64,000 nucleotides of DNA from Mesonia aestuariivivens (GTDB lineage: Bacteria > Bacteroidota > Bacteroidia > Flavobacteriales > Flavobacteriaceae): contig NZ_JAHWDF010000008.1 in NCBI RefSeq assembly GCF_019311235.1, forward strand, positions 107,994 through 171,993. Direction: 5' to 3'. Of the stretch, positions 26,237 to 35,427 are shown in pieces. Position 1 is the first letter of the stretch; each line of letters opens with the position of its first letter. The position numbers were made by a program, and so were the translations under genes. The notes under the pieces are model-generated. The model had not been told where the DNA came from, did not search any database, and saw only the letters and a program-made list of their open reading frames with translations.

Positions 26237-28432
26237 TTAATAACAATCCATTAATAATTGACCTCTATTTTGATAATCACTTAAATTTTTTAATTTATTT
26301 TCTTCGCAAATTTTGGTTAATAAAGCCAAGACTGCTTGTTGCATAAATATAGAACCACAAATCATAATCACGCCGCCAGCTTGCAAGACCTCAGCAATTT
26401 CAGAATCATTTTCTTGCAATCGATTTTGTACATACTGCTGCTGATCTGTGCGAGAATATACCGGAATAAATTGAGCTAAACGTTGGTTTTCTAAAGCCGA
26501 AGTAATCATGTTTTTATACTGAATTAAAGCTTCTTCATCTCTCGCTCCCCAATACATTTTTGTAAGCGTTTTTTTGCTATTATTCATCAACATTCCTAAA
26601 AAAGGAGCGATTCCCGTTCCGGTAGCAACCATTAAAACTTGAGAGGCTTTCTTCGGAAAATAAAAAGACTTATTTTTTAAACGTGAAGCCTGCACCACAT
26701 CGCCTTGTTTTAAACTATTTAGATACGTAGAACAAATGCCATTTCTATGCAACTTTATACTTAGTAAAATTGTATTTTCTAAAGTAATCCCTAATGAATA
26801 TAAACGGTCATGATGTTTTTCTCCAGGACTTACCGCCAACAAATCTCCAGACCTCAACTTTTGTCTTTTTATTGGCTTTAATTCAACTAAAAAAGTTTGG
26901 TGATTGGGAATTATTTCTGTTTTTCTAACCACCTCATAAGCTAATTTTTTTTGTTTTGTAGAATCAACTTCTCCTTCAAATTTAGGGAAATTCATTTCGC
27001 TTAGCCGCGCCCATTGGGCTAACCAACGGTTAAATGATTCAGCAGATTTATTATTAATGGTGTGTAAAGCTAAAAAGCATTCAGCATTTTCTTTTTCATC
27101 TAGTAAACTTTCTGTGGTATAAGCAAATTTGCAAAAATCTGGATATGCAAAAGATCCAAACCCTACTACGCTATATTGAATGGGTTTACCAAACGAAATT
27201 TCTTTCAGCTTTGCTTCAAATTTATTAGCATTGGTTGGCGGTTCTCCCACGCCATAGGTTGCCGTAAAAATAATAAGCTGTTCAAGTTGATTATGATAGC
27301 TAAACTCATTCATCTGTTGCACATAAGCTTTCTTACCTTTTTTAAGAAGTTCTTGCTGAAACCATACTGCAAATTGCAACGTGCTTCCGGTTTCTGATCC
27401 TACCAAAATAAGATGCGTACAGTCGTTAAGTTTAAATTTATTTTTAATTTTAGTAGCCTTTCTTTTGAAGGTAATTTTAAAACCTGAATAGATAAAAAAC
27501 AAAATGCTTACACAAGAAAGTAAAAGTATAAATGCCCAAATAAAATTGCCTTCGCCCGTATGCAAGATGTAACTATATTGAAAAAACTGTTCTTGTGCTG
27601 AAAGCTGATCTTCATCTAAAATTTCTCCTGTAAATTGATTTATAGCAAAACTACCGTCTTTAAGCTGAAGCATAAAATAATCACTAGGCGCTGATGAGAA
27701 AGGAAATTCGATGCTTTTTACATTAGCTACTGACGTGTTATTAAAAATTTCAAAATCGCTTATAGCGCGTTTTGGAGCTGCATTAATATTTTCATTTTCA
27801 ACTTCCGCAGTAAAAACTGGATGTTCTAATATATTAAATTGAAAGAGAGACAAATAAACTCCAGAAAGGCTAATAATAATAATTGGAATTAAAAAAAGTC
27901 GCCCCAAATATACGTGCCCATATTGGTAGAAATTTTCTTTGATAATCGTAGAAAAAATCTTTTTCACACCTTGCTGGCGTTTAAGAAATAAAATGAGTCC
28001 GCTAAGGCTAATTAAAAAGAGTAAAAAAGAGGTAAGCGCTACAAAAAATCTTCCGGTAGTTTTTAAAAATAAAGAACGATGCAAACTACGAGCAAACTGA
28101 AAAGTTTTTGCTTCTGGGTTTATTTCTGCTACTTTTTCACCTGTATTTGGATTCACATAAAATTCTGCTAAATCGCCATTTTCTGTCAAAGCCGAAATTG
28201 AAACCCGATCGTAACCATCTACTTTTACTTCAAAAACTTCTAAGTAATTTTCTTGTAAATTATCGATTAACGTAGCAGCAGTAATTTGATCAAGATCAAA
28301 AGAGTTTATCTCTATTTCTTGCTGAATAGGTTCAAATGCAAGTATAATTCCTGTTAAGGAAGCCATTAGCACAAACAAAAAAGAAGATACGGCCAATGCT
28401 AAATGACTGTATCTCCAAGCAGAAATAATCAT
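26237..28432 (-). CDS. PepSY membrane / flavodoxin / FAD-NAD(P)H reductase fusion
   Basis: A 731-residue fusion. The N-terminal part (about 1-330) is a PepSY_TM membrane module with four hydrophobic helices (LALAVSSFLFVLMASLTGIIL; FFVALTSFLLFLISLSGLILF; LFLIPIIIISLSGVYLSLF; FIWAFILLLSCVSILFFIY). A flavodoxin-like domain follows (LILVGSETGSTLQFA near 337; TATYGVGEPPTNA). Then come an FAD-binding barrel (DRLYSLG) and a pyridine-nucleotide domain (VLMVATGTGIAPFLGML; GVIMICGS). The order resembles sulfite reductase flavoprotein or P450-reductase halves placed behind a membrane domain. It probably moves electrons from cytoplasmic NAD(P)H across the membrane to reduce a ferric siderophore. It lies within the locus with the TonB receptor. 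Confidence 0.85.
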   Translation of the reverse strand: MIISAWRYSHLALAVSSFLFVLMASLTGIILAFEPIQQEIEINSFDLDQITAATLIDNLQENYLEVFEVKVDGYDRVSISALTENGDLAEFYVNPNTGEKVAEINPEAKTFQFARSLHRSLFLKTTGRFFVALTSFLLFLISLSGLILFLKRQQGVKKIFSTIIKENFYQYGHVYLGRLFLIPIIIISLSGVYLSLFQFNILEHPVFTAEVENENINAAPKRAISDFEIFNNTSVANVKSIEFPFSSAPSDYFMLQLKDGSFAINQFTGEILDEDQLSAQEQFFQYSYILHTGEGNFIWAFILLLSCVSILFFIYSGFKITFKRKATKIKNKFKLNDCTHLILVGSETGSTLQFAVWFQQELLKKGKKAYVQQMNEFSYHNQLEQLIIFTATYGVGEPPTNANKFEAKLKEISFGKPIQYSVVGFGSFAYPDFCKFAYTTESLLDEKENAECFLALHTINNKSAESFNRWLAQWARLSEMNFPKFEGEVDSTKQKKLAYEVVRKTEIIPNHQTFLVELKPIKRQKLRSGDLLAVSPGEKHHDRLYSLGITLENTILLSIKLHRNGICSTYLNSLKQGDVVQASRLKNKSFYFPKKASQVLMVATGTGIAPFLGMLMNNSKKTLTKMYWGARDEEALIQYKNMITSALENQRLAQFIPVYSRTDQQQYVQNRLQENDSEIAEVLQAGGVIMICGSIFMQQAVLALLTKICEENKLKNLSDYQNRGQLLMDCY

Positions 28433-28444
28433 TGAAAAATGATT

Positions 28445-28954
28445 TTAGTTGGCAATCAATCTCACGTAACGAATGTAACCAGAACCCTCAAACTTACCTT
28501 TAAGGTTTTCTTTGGTTAAAGCTACTTCTAAATCTTTTTTATGGTAATCTTGATCTTCTACCGCGCTTTCAAAACGAAGTGTGTAGTTTTTATTTATTTT
28601 ATCTGAAGGAATTTCAAAAGCAACAATAGCTCTTGCTCCTGGATTAATGGTAGCACCGCTAATGGCATCTATATTTTCTGAACCTTCTTTACCAAGTTGG
28701 CTCCACCACTCTTTTAAAGTGTTATACCATTCATCATCTTGCCCTTGCATGTATAAGGTCTTTTGATATTTTTCATTTTCATCGACAATTGAAACTACTA
28801 CGTAAGGTTTTTTACCCGAATAGTTTTTTAGTTGCAATAAACACTTCACGGTAGTGGTCTCTTTTTCGAGATTTACTTCTTTTCCAGCTGTAAAAGCCAG
28901 TAATGTAAAAGCGGTTAAGCAAACCATTACACTTTTAAAGATATACTTTTTCAT
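28445..28954 (-). CDS. DUF2271 periplasmic protein
   Basis: A 169-residue protein with a signal peptide (MKKYIFKSVMVCLTAFTLLAFTAG). The domain reads TTTVKCLLQLKNYSGKKPYVVVSIVDENEKYQKTLYMQG, DEWYNTLKEWWSQLGKEGSENIDAISGATINPG and a C-terminal beta part, typical of DUF2271. Its function is not established. In Bacteroidota and Proteobacteria it is often next to PepSY-type reductases in iron loci. Here the reductase gene follows 12 bp downstream, so they likely share a transcript. Confidence 0.85.
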   Translation of the reverse strand: MKKYIFKSVMVCLTAFTLLAFTAGKEVNLEKETTTVKCLLQLKNYSGKKPYVVVSIVDENEKYQKTLYMQGQDDEWYNTLKEWWSQLGKEGSENIDAISGATINPGARAIVAFEIPSDKINKNYTLRFESAVEDQDYHKKDLEVALTKENLKGKFEGSGYIRYVRLIAN

Positions 28955-28976
28955 TTTTTATTTTTTTCTAAATAAG

Positions 28977-29004
28977 CGGAGTAAAATTAAATAGTTTTAC
29001 TCCG
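28977..29004 (-). terminator. Hairpin between the ankyrin and DUF2271 genes
   Basis: CGGAGTAAAA (28977-28986) pairs with TTTTACTCCG (28995-29004). It lies 19 bp past the ankyrin stop. The tail on the minus strand (CTTATTTAG) is only moderately T-rich, so it may be a weak terminator or a stability hairpin. Confidence 0.5.
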
Positions 29005-29022
29005 TCAATTTTTAAATTTCTA

Positions 29023-30522
29023 TTATTTTAAAAAATCAATAGACGCATTTTTTTTAGAAAGCACTTCGTTTTCTCTAGCTAAATCGTAAGCGCTTTCATC
29101 AAACTCTGTGGTCATTGATTTATCGGCTCCGTTTGCTAATAAATACTTTAATATTTTGGTGTCTTTTGCATTTAAAGCAGCCAATAATAGTGCCGTATTT
29201 TCTTCTTTATTTTTAGCATTAACGGCAACATCCCAATCTATTGCTTGCTGTGCTAATTCTAAATTGTTGTTTTGAACAGCTACATGTAATAATGTATTTC
29301 CGTTAGGTTGTGGCTTTGTAAGCTCTAAACCATTTTCTAATAACAAGGTAAGTTTCTCTTTCTTAGGAGGAGTCACTTTACCATCTCTGCTTCGTTTTGC
29401 TGAATTTGCCCAATAATAAATTAAGTTATTACCATCTTTATCTTGAACATCTATTTTTGCTCCTTTTTTAATTAGATAAGAAACTACTTCTATAGAATTG
29501 CCGCTTACAGCCTTCATTAAAGCAGTTTGACCTTCGTTATTTTGATGATTTTTATTTGTAGTTCTTTCTTCTAGAATTTTTACAATTTCTAAATTATTAC
29601 CTGCAGCAGCATTGATTAATGCATTATTACCATCTGTATTAGTTTGGTTAGCATCTACTCCTTTTTCTAAGAAATACTTAATAAGCGAAACGTCTTTATT
29701 TCTTCGGCTTAATAAAATAAGTGGGGTTTCTCCGTTTTTATTCACAATATTAGGATTGATCCCCGTTTTTTCTAAATATTTAAAAGTTTCCAATTTTGGG
29801 CTGGCTCCACGCATACCTTGACTAGCAACAAGAATTGCATTACCGCCTAATTTATTTTTGGTTTTATAATCGATTCCGCTTTCAATTAAGGCATGCATTA
29901 CTTTTATGTTTCCGCCTTTGGCTGCGTAATGAAAAGCACCATTACCATCATCGTCTTTGCTGTTTAGATCGAGACCTTTTTTCTTAAAATAATTAATCAT
30001 CTCTAGGTTTTTCAACTTCTGCATGATTAACAATATAGCAGTAGCACCACCTTTTGTTTTTTGCTGAATAGAAAGTCCGTTATCGGTTAAATAATCGTAA
30101 ATTCTTTGATCTTCTACACCAGCATAAGCAGCAAAAGTAATCGCTCCAAAACCATGTGTTCCTTTTGCGTTAACATCGGCGCCATGATCTACTAAATATT
30201 TTATGACTGAGAAGTTGCCTTTATAAGCAGCCCATACTAAATAACTTCTTCCATCGTGTGTGCGCTTATTAACATCTACCTCTTTCAAATTAAGAAGATA
30301 TGTAATAGCTTCTACTGGAGCATCGGCAAGAATAGCAATAGTTACTCCATCAAAATGAGAACGGTTAAACTCTTTAGGGTCGTTGCCTTCTTTTATTTTT
30401 TCTTTTATAGATGCTACAGAGGGGTTTTCACCCCAAAACTCTCGTTGTAAAAAAACATTTTCTTGTGCAAAAAGACCAGAAAACATGAATGCAAAAACGG
30501 CAACTATTAATATCTTTTTCAT
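29023..30522 (-). CDS. Secreted ankyrin-repeat protein
   Basis: A 499-residue protein with a signal peptide (MKKILIVAVFAFMFSGLFAQ). About a dozen ankyrin repeats fill the rest (for example DGRSYLVWAAYKGNFSVIKYLVDHGADVNAKG; DGNGAFHYAAKGGNIKVMHALIESG; EGQTALMKAVSGNSIEVVSYLIKKGAKIDVQD). It has no other domain and probably works as a periplasmic protein-binding scaffold. It lies between DUF4374 and DUF2271 genes in the iron locus, in the same direction but separated by hairpins on both sides. Ankyrin genes next to siderophore receptors recur in flavobacteria, but the partner is unknown. Confidence 0.85.
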   Translation of the reverse strand: MKKILIVAVFAFMFSGLFAQENVFLQREFWGENPSVASIKEKIKEGNDPKEFNRSHFDGVTIAILADAPVEAITYLLNLKEVDVNKRTHDGRSYLVWAAYKGNFSVIKYLVDHGADVNAKGTHGFGAITFAAYAGVEDQRIYDYLTDNGLSIQQKTKGGATAILLIMQKLKNLEMINYFKKKGLDLNSKDDDGNGAFHYAAKGGNIKVMHALIESGIDYKTKNKLGGNAILVASQGMRGASPKLETFKYLEKTGINPNIVNKNGETPLILLSRRNKDVSLIKYFLEKGVDANQTNTDGNNALINAAAGNNLEIVKILEERTTNKNHQNNEGQTALMKAVSGNSIEVVSYLIKKGAKIDVQDKDGNNLIYYWANSAKRSRDGKVTPPKKEKLTLLLENGLELTKPQPNGNTLLHVAVQNNNLELAQQAIDWDVAVNAKNKEENTALLLAALNAKDTKILKYLLANGADKSMTTEFDESAYDLARENEVLSKKNASIDFLK

Positions 30523-30577
30523 ATTGATTTTTTCTAATTCAAATTTAAACCTTTTATATAGGTAATCATAAGAAATA

Positions 30578-30604
30578 CCTTAAGCCTAAAATTTAGGCTT
30601 AAGG
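30578..30604 (-). terminator. Long palindrome between DUF4374 and ankyrin genes
   Basis: CCTTAAGCCTAAA and TTTAGGCTTAAGG form a perfect 13-bp inverted repeat around one base, 24 bp past the DUF4374 stop codon. The T-tail on the minus strand is weak (TATTTCTTAT). It may be a partial terminator or an mRNA-end stabiliser. Confidence 0.5.
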
Positions 30605-30627
30605 TTGGCTAACATTTCAAATAAATT

Positions 30628-31878
30628 TTATTGTTTCGCTAATTTTCCCACAGCGGTAACTCCGTCTGCTTCTATTTTTGTACCAGCAGTCATCACATGA
30701 TTTGCTGCATTAATAATATATAAACGAGGGTTTTCACTGGTCTTTATAGGAAAAACAACTTCTTTGTTGGCTTTGTCTACATAGGGAGCGCCTATTTCTT
30801 GTATTCCATTTGGAACATCATCAACCCAGTTAAAGCTTTTTGTCGCTACATTAACTACAGCAAATTTATGACGAGTTTCAGTTGGTCTAGCAGAAGCAAT
30901 ATTTTGCTCTGTAAACATTTGTAATACAAAAGTATTATCTCCTACATAGTGAGTTCTGTATAATTTATAACCTCCTGAGGCTTCACTAATGTTAAAGAAA
31001 TAATTCGGATCGAATTCTGTAGTGCCATTATTTATTTTTAAAACTCCAGAATTTACCTCAGGCGCATCTAAAGCTGAAGAAAAAACATATACATCTCCAT
31101 TTTCTACTGGCTCGATTCCTGTTTCTCCTTGAGACCTAGATTGACCAGCAATAACTCCTGTTCTACCTGTGTCTTCTATACGCTGTATAAATTCTAAATC
31201 TTCATTAAAAATTGCGATATAGGTATGATCGTTAAAATCACTATTAAAAGCATTATCTTCATTATCTTCTCCTGCTTTAATAGTTCTGTATGCTATCCAA
31301 ACTCGGCTGTTATGCTCTGTAATATCTGTTATGTAAGCATACTCACCATTATTGGCTAACTCTTTTGTATTTATGGTAACAGGGCCTGTTACTACACTTG
31401 TTTTGCCGTTTACTTTATAAAAAGTAGCTTCTGGATTTTCGTAATTTCTAGAAGAATATTGAACAAATAATTCTTCACCTACAATACCTTTACTTTGAAT
31501 AGAAACCTGTAAATCTATTGGGTTTCTTGGTTCTAAGCCACAATCTTCAAGTATAAATGATTGAGTGGTACCTGGGTCTCCTTGTCTATATACAAACGAA
31601 TAAGCCGCTAAGTTTTTATAGAAAAACCAAGAAGGAGTTCCTGTAACTTGAAGACCGTCACCTACAATAGAAAGCTCTCCTTCTGAGATATTCTCTTTGG
31701 TTAGCACATAAGAATTCTCTTCTGAAGTTGCAGCAACCACATATTCTTCTGTAGCTACGCCCTCACAACCTACTGTATTATCTTCACCATCGTCATCACT
31801 ACAAGAAGTGAAACCTAACATTGCTGCGAATGCAACTGAAACATAAAGTTTTTTTCTTAATAAAATATTCATCATCAT
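30628..31878 (-). CDS. DUF4374 lipoprotein
   Basis: A 416-residue lipoprotein. The signal peptide ends in the lipobox GFTSC (residues 22-26), followed by an acidic spacer (SDDDGEDN). The remainder is a beta-propeller-like DUF4374 domain (YVVAATSEENSYVLTKENIS; GEDNEDNAFNSDFNDHTYIAIFNEDLEFIQRIEDTGRTG). DUF4374 proteins often occur beside siderophore TonB receptors in Bacteroidota and are thought to act at the cell surface or in the periplasm. It lies 18 bp after the TonB receptor gene in one operon. Confidence 0.85.
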   Translation of the reverse strand: MMMNILLRKKLYVSVAFAAMLGFTSCSDDDGEDNTVGCEGVATEEYVVAATSEENSYVLTKENISEGELSIVGDGLQVTGTPSWFFYKNLAAYSFVYRQGDPGTTQSFILEDCGLEPRNPIDLQVSIQSKGIVGEELFVQYSSRNYENPEATFYKVNGKTSVVTGPVTINTKELANNGEYAYITDITEHNSRVWIAYRTIKAGEDNEDNAFNSDFNDHTYIAIFNEDLEFIQRIEDTGRTGVIAGQSRSQGETGIEPVENGDVYVFSSALDAPEVNSGVLKINNGTTEFDPNYFFNISEASGGYKLYRTHYVGDNTFVLQMFTEQNIASARPTETRHKFAVVNVATKSFNWVDDVPNGIQEIGAPYVDKANKEVVFPIKTSENPRLYIINAANHVMTAGTKIEADGVTAVGKLAKQ

Positions 31879-31896
31879 TATTATTATGGAGTTATG

Positions 31897-34266
31897 TTAA
31901 AATTTGTCTAAAAAATACCTAACTTTTATAGCGAAACTTCTACCTGGTTTTTGCAAGCTATAATTATCATATAGGTCTTCATTTAAAATGTTTTTACATT
32001 CTAATGAGAGGTTATATTTTCCGTTTTTGAAACTATAATTCAAGTAAACATCATGGGCGATTTGATTAGGTATATTTCTATTGGTAGCGCTATTTCCAAA
32101 AGAATCATAATCGTAACTAAATTCGTGTATATATAATAAATTATAATTGAGGCTTAATACATCTTTTTTATCCCACAAGCGATTAAAATAGAAAGCAAAA
32201 CCTGCATTTCCATACAAATATGGCATGTTAGGTATTCTTTGATCGTAACTCAAGTTTTTACTTGTACTTCCGTTTTTGTATTCTAATTTATTCCGTAGGC
32301 TTTGATAAGTGAAACTTGCGTTTGCTGAAAATAACTTCGCGTAATTATAGGTAGCTTCTAAATCTATACCTCTATTTTTAACAGAAGCTTCGTTTATAGA
32401 TTGAGCGCTTCCTTCTTCGGTCACCTTTCTTCGTATAAAATCTTTAATGTCACGGTAAATAAAACTTGCATCTAGATTTAAGTTTTGTTTTTTAGTTAAC
32501 CTCCAGTTGTAATTTGCACCTATATTTAAGTTTTTACTGCTTTCTGGTTTTAAATCGGGATTTCCTAATTCAAAATTACTTCCGTTACCAAACAATTCTC
32601 TTCCTACAGGTAAACGGTATGCTTTTTCAAAAGAGGCTTTCATTTGTAAACTTTCGGTTAAAAAATAAGACGTAGCCAAACCGTAGCCATACGTATCTGT
32701 TGTTTTTGAAAATTTCTGATACTCACCAACCGCTAGCGGATCTGCATATTGATTTACTTTATTGCTGTAATATTTCCCAAAAAGAGAGGTACTCCATTTT
32801 TTATTAGGCTGAAATTTATAACCAGCACCTAAAATATTTTTAAAATTTTCACTCGGATAATCATCAGAAGGGCTTGGCTCTGCTTCATTTCTTCGTTTTC
32901 TAGAGAAAGTATTAAATACGTTATTTAAGGTAAAAGCATGTTTATCTTTAAACTTATAAGTTACATTTGCGTTTACTGAACCATTTCTATTTCTATAAAA
33001 ATTTCTAGTATAAGGAGGGTATTCTCCTTTTTCACTTTTTTCTATAAAATCTCCTGCCCAGTTATAATTTCGCATAGCATCATCTATATAACTTGCCTCT
33101 CCGAAATTATAATTCCCCCTTACCGCAACATTTAATCCATTAATAAATAAATTATCTTTTTTATATGTAAGCGAAGGCATTAGCGTTTCTGAGGTTTCAT
33201 AGACCTGTCCAAAAGCAATATCCATATAAGCTGGATGTTGAATCTCATTATACTCATCTCCATACGTAAAACCTAGCAATAACTGGTCTGCAAAAGCAGT
33301 GTTCACAAAGCCAACTTTCCCCATTAATGTATAGTTACGATACATATCATGAAAGCGTCGCTCGTTAGTTTTCTCTAAAGGAAAAACCTGAGTTTGCAAA
33401 TTTTTCACCCTAACATCGACATTGTAATCGTTATCAGAATAATTTTGAAAAGCCGTTAATCTTGCGGTAAAACCAGAATCTGCTGTGTAAGCCGCATTTA
33501 AAAATGATTTATGGGTATTAAATGATCCATAAGAATAAGAAGCATCCACAAAGTTTTGCTTTCCATCTTCTGTAACAATATTTATAGCCCCACCTAAAGC
33601 ATCAGAACCAAAATTAATGGGCACTACTCCTTTGTAAACTTCAATTCGTTTTGCTAAATTGATAGGAATATTATTAATACTGAAAGCTGAATTAAAACCT
33701 TCCATAGGCATTCCGTCTATAAACAATTTAACGTGTCTACCTGAAAAACCATTAAGCATTAAGTTTGTATTAGAGCCTACACCACCAGACCTTCGCACCC
33801 GAACTCCAGACACCCGTTCTAAAGCTTGAGAAACGTCTAAAGTTGTATTGTGCAATGCTTCTGCGTTTAATGCAGAAACATTATAAGAAGATTCTTGAAC
33901 TTCTTGAAGAGCAGATTTTCCAACAATCTCTACATCATCGAGTGTCATCGCTGGATCTTCTTCTAATTGAAAGTTAACGCGCAAATTAGAATTAGGTAGC
34001 ACTTCTACCTCTTCAACTTGATTTAGATATCCTAAATTTGTAGCAGATAATTTATATTTTCCAGCAGGTAAACGCAATTCAAAGGTTCCGTTTTCGTTTG
34101 TTTCAGAGAAATATGTTTTATTTATTACATAGACAAAAACACCTGGCAAAAGCTCTCCTTCTTGTGAAGTAACTTTTCCTTTAACAGTAGAAAAATTATC
34201 ATTTTGCCCAGTTGCTACTTGGGTTAACAAAAAAACTAAAGCAATAAGAGAATAAAATATTTTCAC
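31897..34266 (-). CDS. TonB-dependent siderophore-type receptor
   Basis: A 789-residue outer-membrane transporter. The start is GTG, giving the signal peptide MKIFYSLIALVFLLTQVATGQ. A carboxypeptidase-regulatory-like domain (KGKVTSQEGELLPGVFVYV, about 28-110) precedes the plug (ALERVSGVRVRRSGG; LMLNGFSGRHVKLFIDGMPMEGF; IEVYKGVVPINFGSDALGGAINIVT) and the 22-stranded barrel. The last residues AIKVRYFLDKF end in the usual aromatic terminus. The divergent AraC-type regulator and the downstream reductase and esterase genes point to siderophore uptake. The ligand cannot be told from sequence. Confidence 0.9.
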   Translation of the reverse strand: MKIFYSLIALVFLLTQVATGQNDNFSTVKGKVTSQEGELLPGVFVYVINKTYFSETNENGTFELRLPAGKYKLSATNLGYLNQVEEVEVLPNSNLRVNFQLEEDPAMTLDDVEIVGKSALQEVQESSYNVSALNAEALHNTTLDVSQALERVSGVRVRRSGGVGSNTNLMLNGFSGRHVKLFIDGMPMEGFNSAFSINNIPINLAKRIEVYKGVVPINFGSDALGGAINIVTEDGKQNFVDASYSYGSFNTHKSFLNAAYTADSGFTARLTAFQNYSDNDYNVDVRVKNLQTQVFPLEKTNERRFHDMYRNYTLMGKVGFVNTAFADQLLLGFTYGDEYNEIQHPAYMDIAFGQVYETSETLMPSLTYKKDNLFINGLNVAVRGNYNFGEASYIDDAMRNYNWAGDFIEKSEKGEYPPYTRNFYRNRNGSVNANVTYKFKDKHAFTLNNVFNTFSRKRRNEAEPSPSDDYPSENFKNILGAGYKFQPNKKWSTSLFGKYYSNKVNQYADPLAVGEYQKFSKTTDTYGYGLATSYFLTESLQMKASFEKAYRLPVGRELFGNGSNFELGNPDLKPESSKNLNIGANYNWRLTKKQNLNLDASFIYRDIKDFIRRKVTEEGSAQSINEASVKNRGIDLEATYNYAKLFSANASFTYQSLRNKLEYKNGSTSKNLSYDQRIPNMPYLYGNAGFAFYFNRLWDKKDVLSLNYNLLYIHEFSYDYDSFGNSATNRNIPNQIAHDVYLNYSFKNGKYNLSLECKNILNEDLYDNYSLQKPGRSFAIKVRYFLDKF

Positions 34267-34272
34267 TTGTTT

Positions 34273-34310
34273 TTATTTAAACTGATTTTAAATAACTTCT
34301 TGCAAAAGTA
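34273..34310 (-). promoter_or_regulatory. Promoter and operator-like palindrome of the TonB receptor gene
   Basis: On the minus strand a -7 box TACTTTTG lies at 34310-34303. Just downstream is a 9-bp inverted repeat TTATTTAAA (34273-34281)/TTTAAATAA (34287-34295) with a 5-nt spacer, in the leader before the GTG start. It could bind Fur or the adjacent AraC-type regulator. Confidence 0.45.
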
Positions 34311-34368
34311 TTTTATCTTTACATTTAAGTATTGCGGTTTTAGAAATAAAAATAACGGAAACAGGATT

Positions 34369-35331
34369 ATGTATATTAAGTCTAAATTAAAACATCATAA
34401 TTTTTCTCTCTTTAATTTAGATTTATCTAGCGTAAATGAACTAAAAACTGAAAACTTACATTTACACCCCAATGATGAGATTGAAATTAAATGCCACTTA
34501 CAATACAACAAAGATTTTTGTATTATAGACACACAATTCTCCAACATAGAAAAATTAGTTGATGTTTTTCATATTAAAGGTGATTTTATACAAATTTCTT
34601 TGGTAAGTAAAGGCGACTTAAAAATTGAAAACTCTATTAAAAATGAACATATACAAACAGGAAATGTTCAGTTTACTTTTCAATCTTGCTCATCTTGGGA
34701 AGTTCTTATACCCAGCAACGCACCTACACACTATACATTAATTATTTTATCTAAAGCATTTTACCTACAGCTTTTAAAAGATGAAAATTGGATTCAATTA
34801 GATGAATTATTTTTAAAAGTGCAAGCAAATAACTTTATTAGAATGGGAGAAAATAAATTCCCGATTAGTTTCTCTATTCATCAAATTTTAAAGCAATTGG
34901 CTAAATGTGAATTTCCTGATGAGCATAAAGAAAATTATTTTAAACTTAAATTAAAAGAATTGTTTTATGTGTATTATGTACAACAACAATTACAAACCCC
35001 CAGCTCTGATATACCCTCAGAAACCTTAGAAAAGGTAAGAAAGGCTAAAGCCTATTTAGCGGCAAATTTTAATCACACTCCTACCATAAAGCAGCTTTCT
35101 AGGCAAGTCTTACTAAATGAACAGAAATTAAAAAGCACATTTAAAAAAGTTTTTGGCAGCACAATAAGAGGTTATGTTATTGAGTTGAAAATGAAAAAAG
35201 CACTCACGCTATTAGAAAACCATACAGTTTATGAAATTTCTAATATTTTAGGCTACAAAAGTACCTCTCATTTTATAAATATGTTTAAAAAACATTACGG
35301 ATACACCCCTAAACAGACGCTAAAAGAATAA
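34369..35331 (+). CDS. AraC-family transcriptional regulator of the iron locus
   Basis: A 320-residue regulator, from ATG 34369 (MYIKSKLKHHNFSLF). Starts further left would be TTG and overlap the receptor leader. The N-terminal 200 residues are a sensor domain of no clear family. The C-terminal 100 residues hold two AraC helix-turn-helix units (ATFNHTP-like NFNHTPTIKQLSRQVLLNEQKLKSTFKKVFG; VYEISNILGYKSTSHFINMFKKHYGYTP). AraC regulators that lie divergent to siderophore receptor genes (PchR/YbtA type) usually sense the loaded siderophore. I infer the same role here. Confidence 0.85.
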   Translation: MYIKSKLKHHNFSLFNLDLSSVNELKTENLHLHPNDEIEIKCHLQYNKDFCIIDTQFSNIEKLVDVFHIKGDFIQISLVSKGDLKIENSIKNEHIQTGNVQFTFQSCSSWEVLIPSNAPTHYTLIILSKAFYLQLLKDENWIQLDELFLKVQANNFIRMGENKFPISFSIHQILKQLAKCEFPDEHKENYFKLKLKELFYVYYVQQQLQTPSSDIPSETLEKVRKAKAYLAANFNHTPTIKQLSRQVLLNEQKLKSTFKKVFGSTIRGYVIELKMKKALTLLENHTVYEISNILGYKSTSHFINMFKKHYGYTPKQTLKE

Positions 35332-35373
35332 GGTAAATAATAATTTTCAGTATATATTAATTCTAATTATTTT

Positions 35374-35421
35374 TTGAATCTAATTTTTAAAATGTAAGTT
35401 TGGATAACTTCGAAACTTACA
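35374..35421 (+). promoter_or_regulatory. hupE-like promoter with overlapping 9-bp palindrome
   Basis: -33 TTG at 35374-35376, -7 box TAAGTTTG at 35395-35402, spacer 18 bp. The -7 box is part of the inverted repeat TGTAAGTTT (35393-35401)/AAACTTACA (35413-35421), which also covers the expected transcription start. This is a good repressor-site position, with the start codon 7 bp after it. Confidence 0.55.
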
Positions 35422-35427
35422 CGATAT

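Noticed and set aside
34267..34368. Longer N-terminus of the AraC-type regulator
   Set aside because: It would start from TTG next to the divergent receptor start and run through the shared promoter region; ATG 34369 is better.
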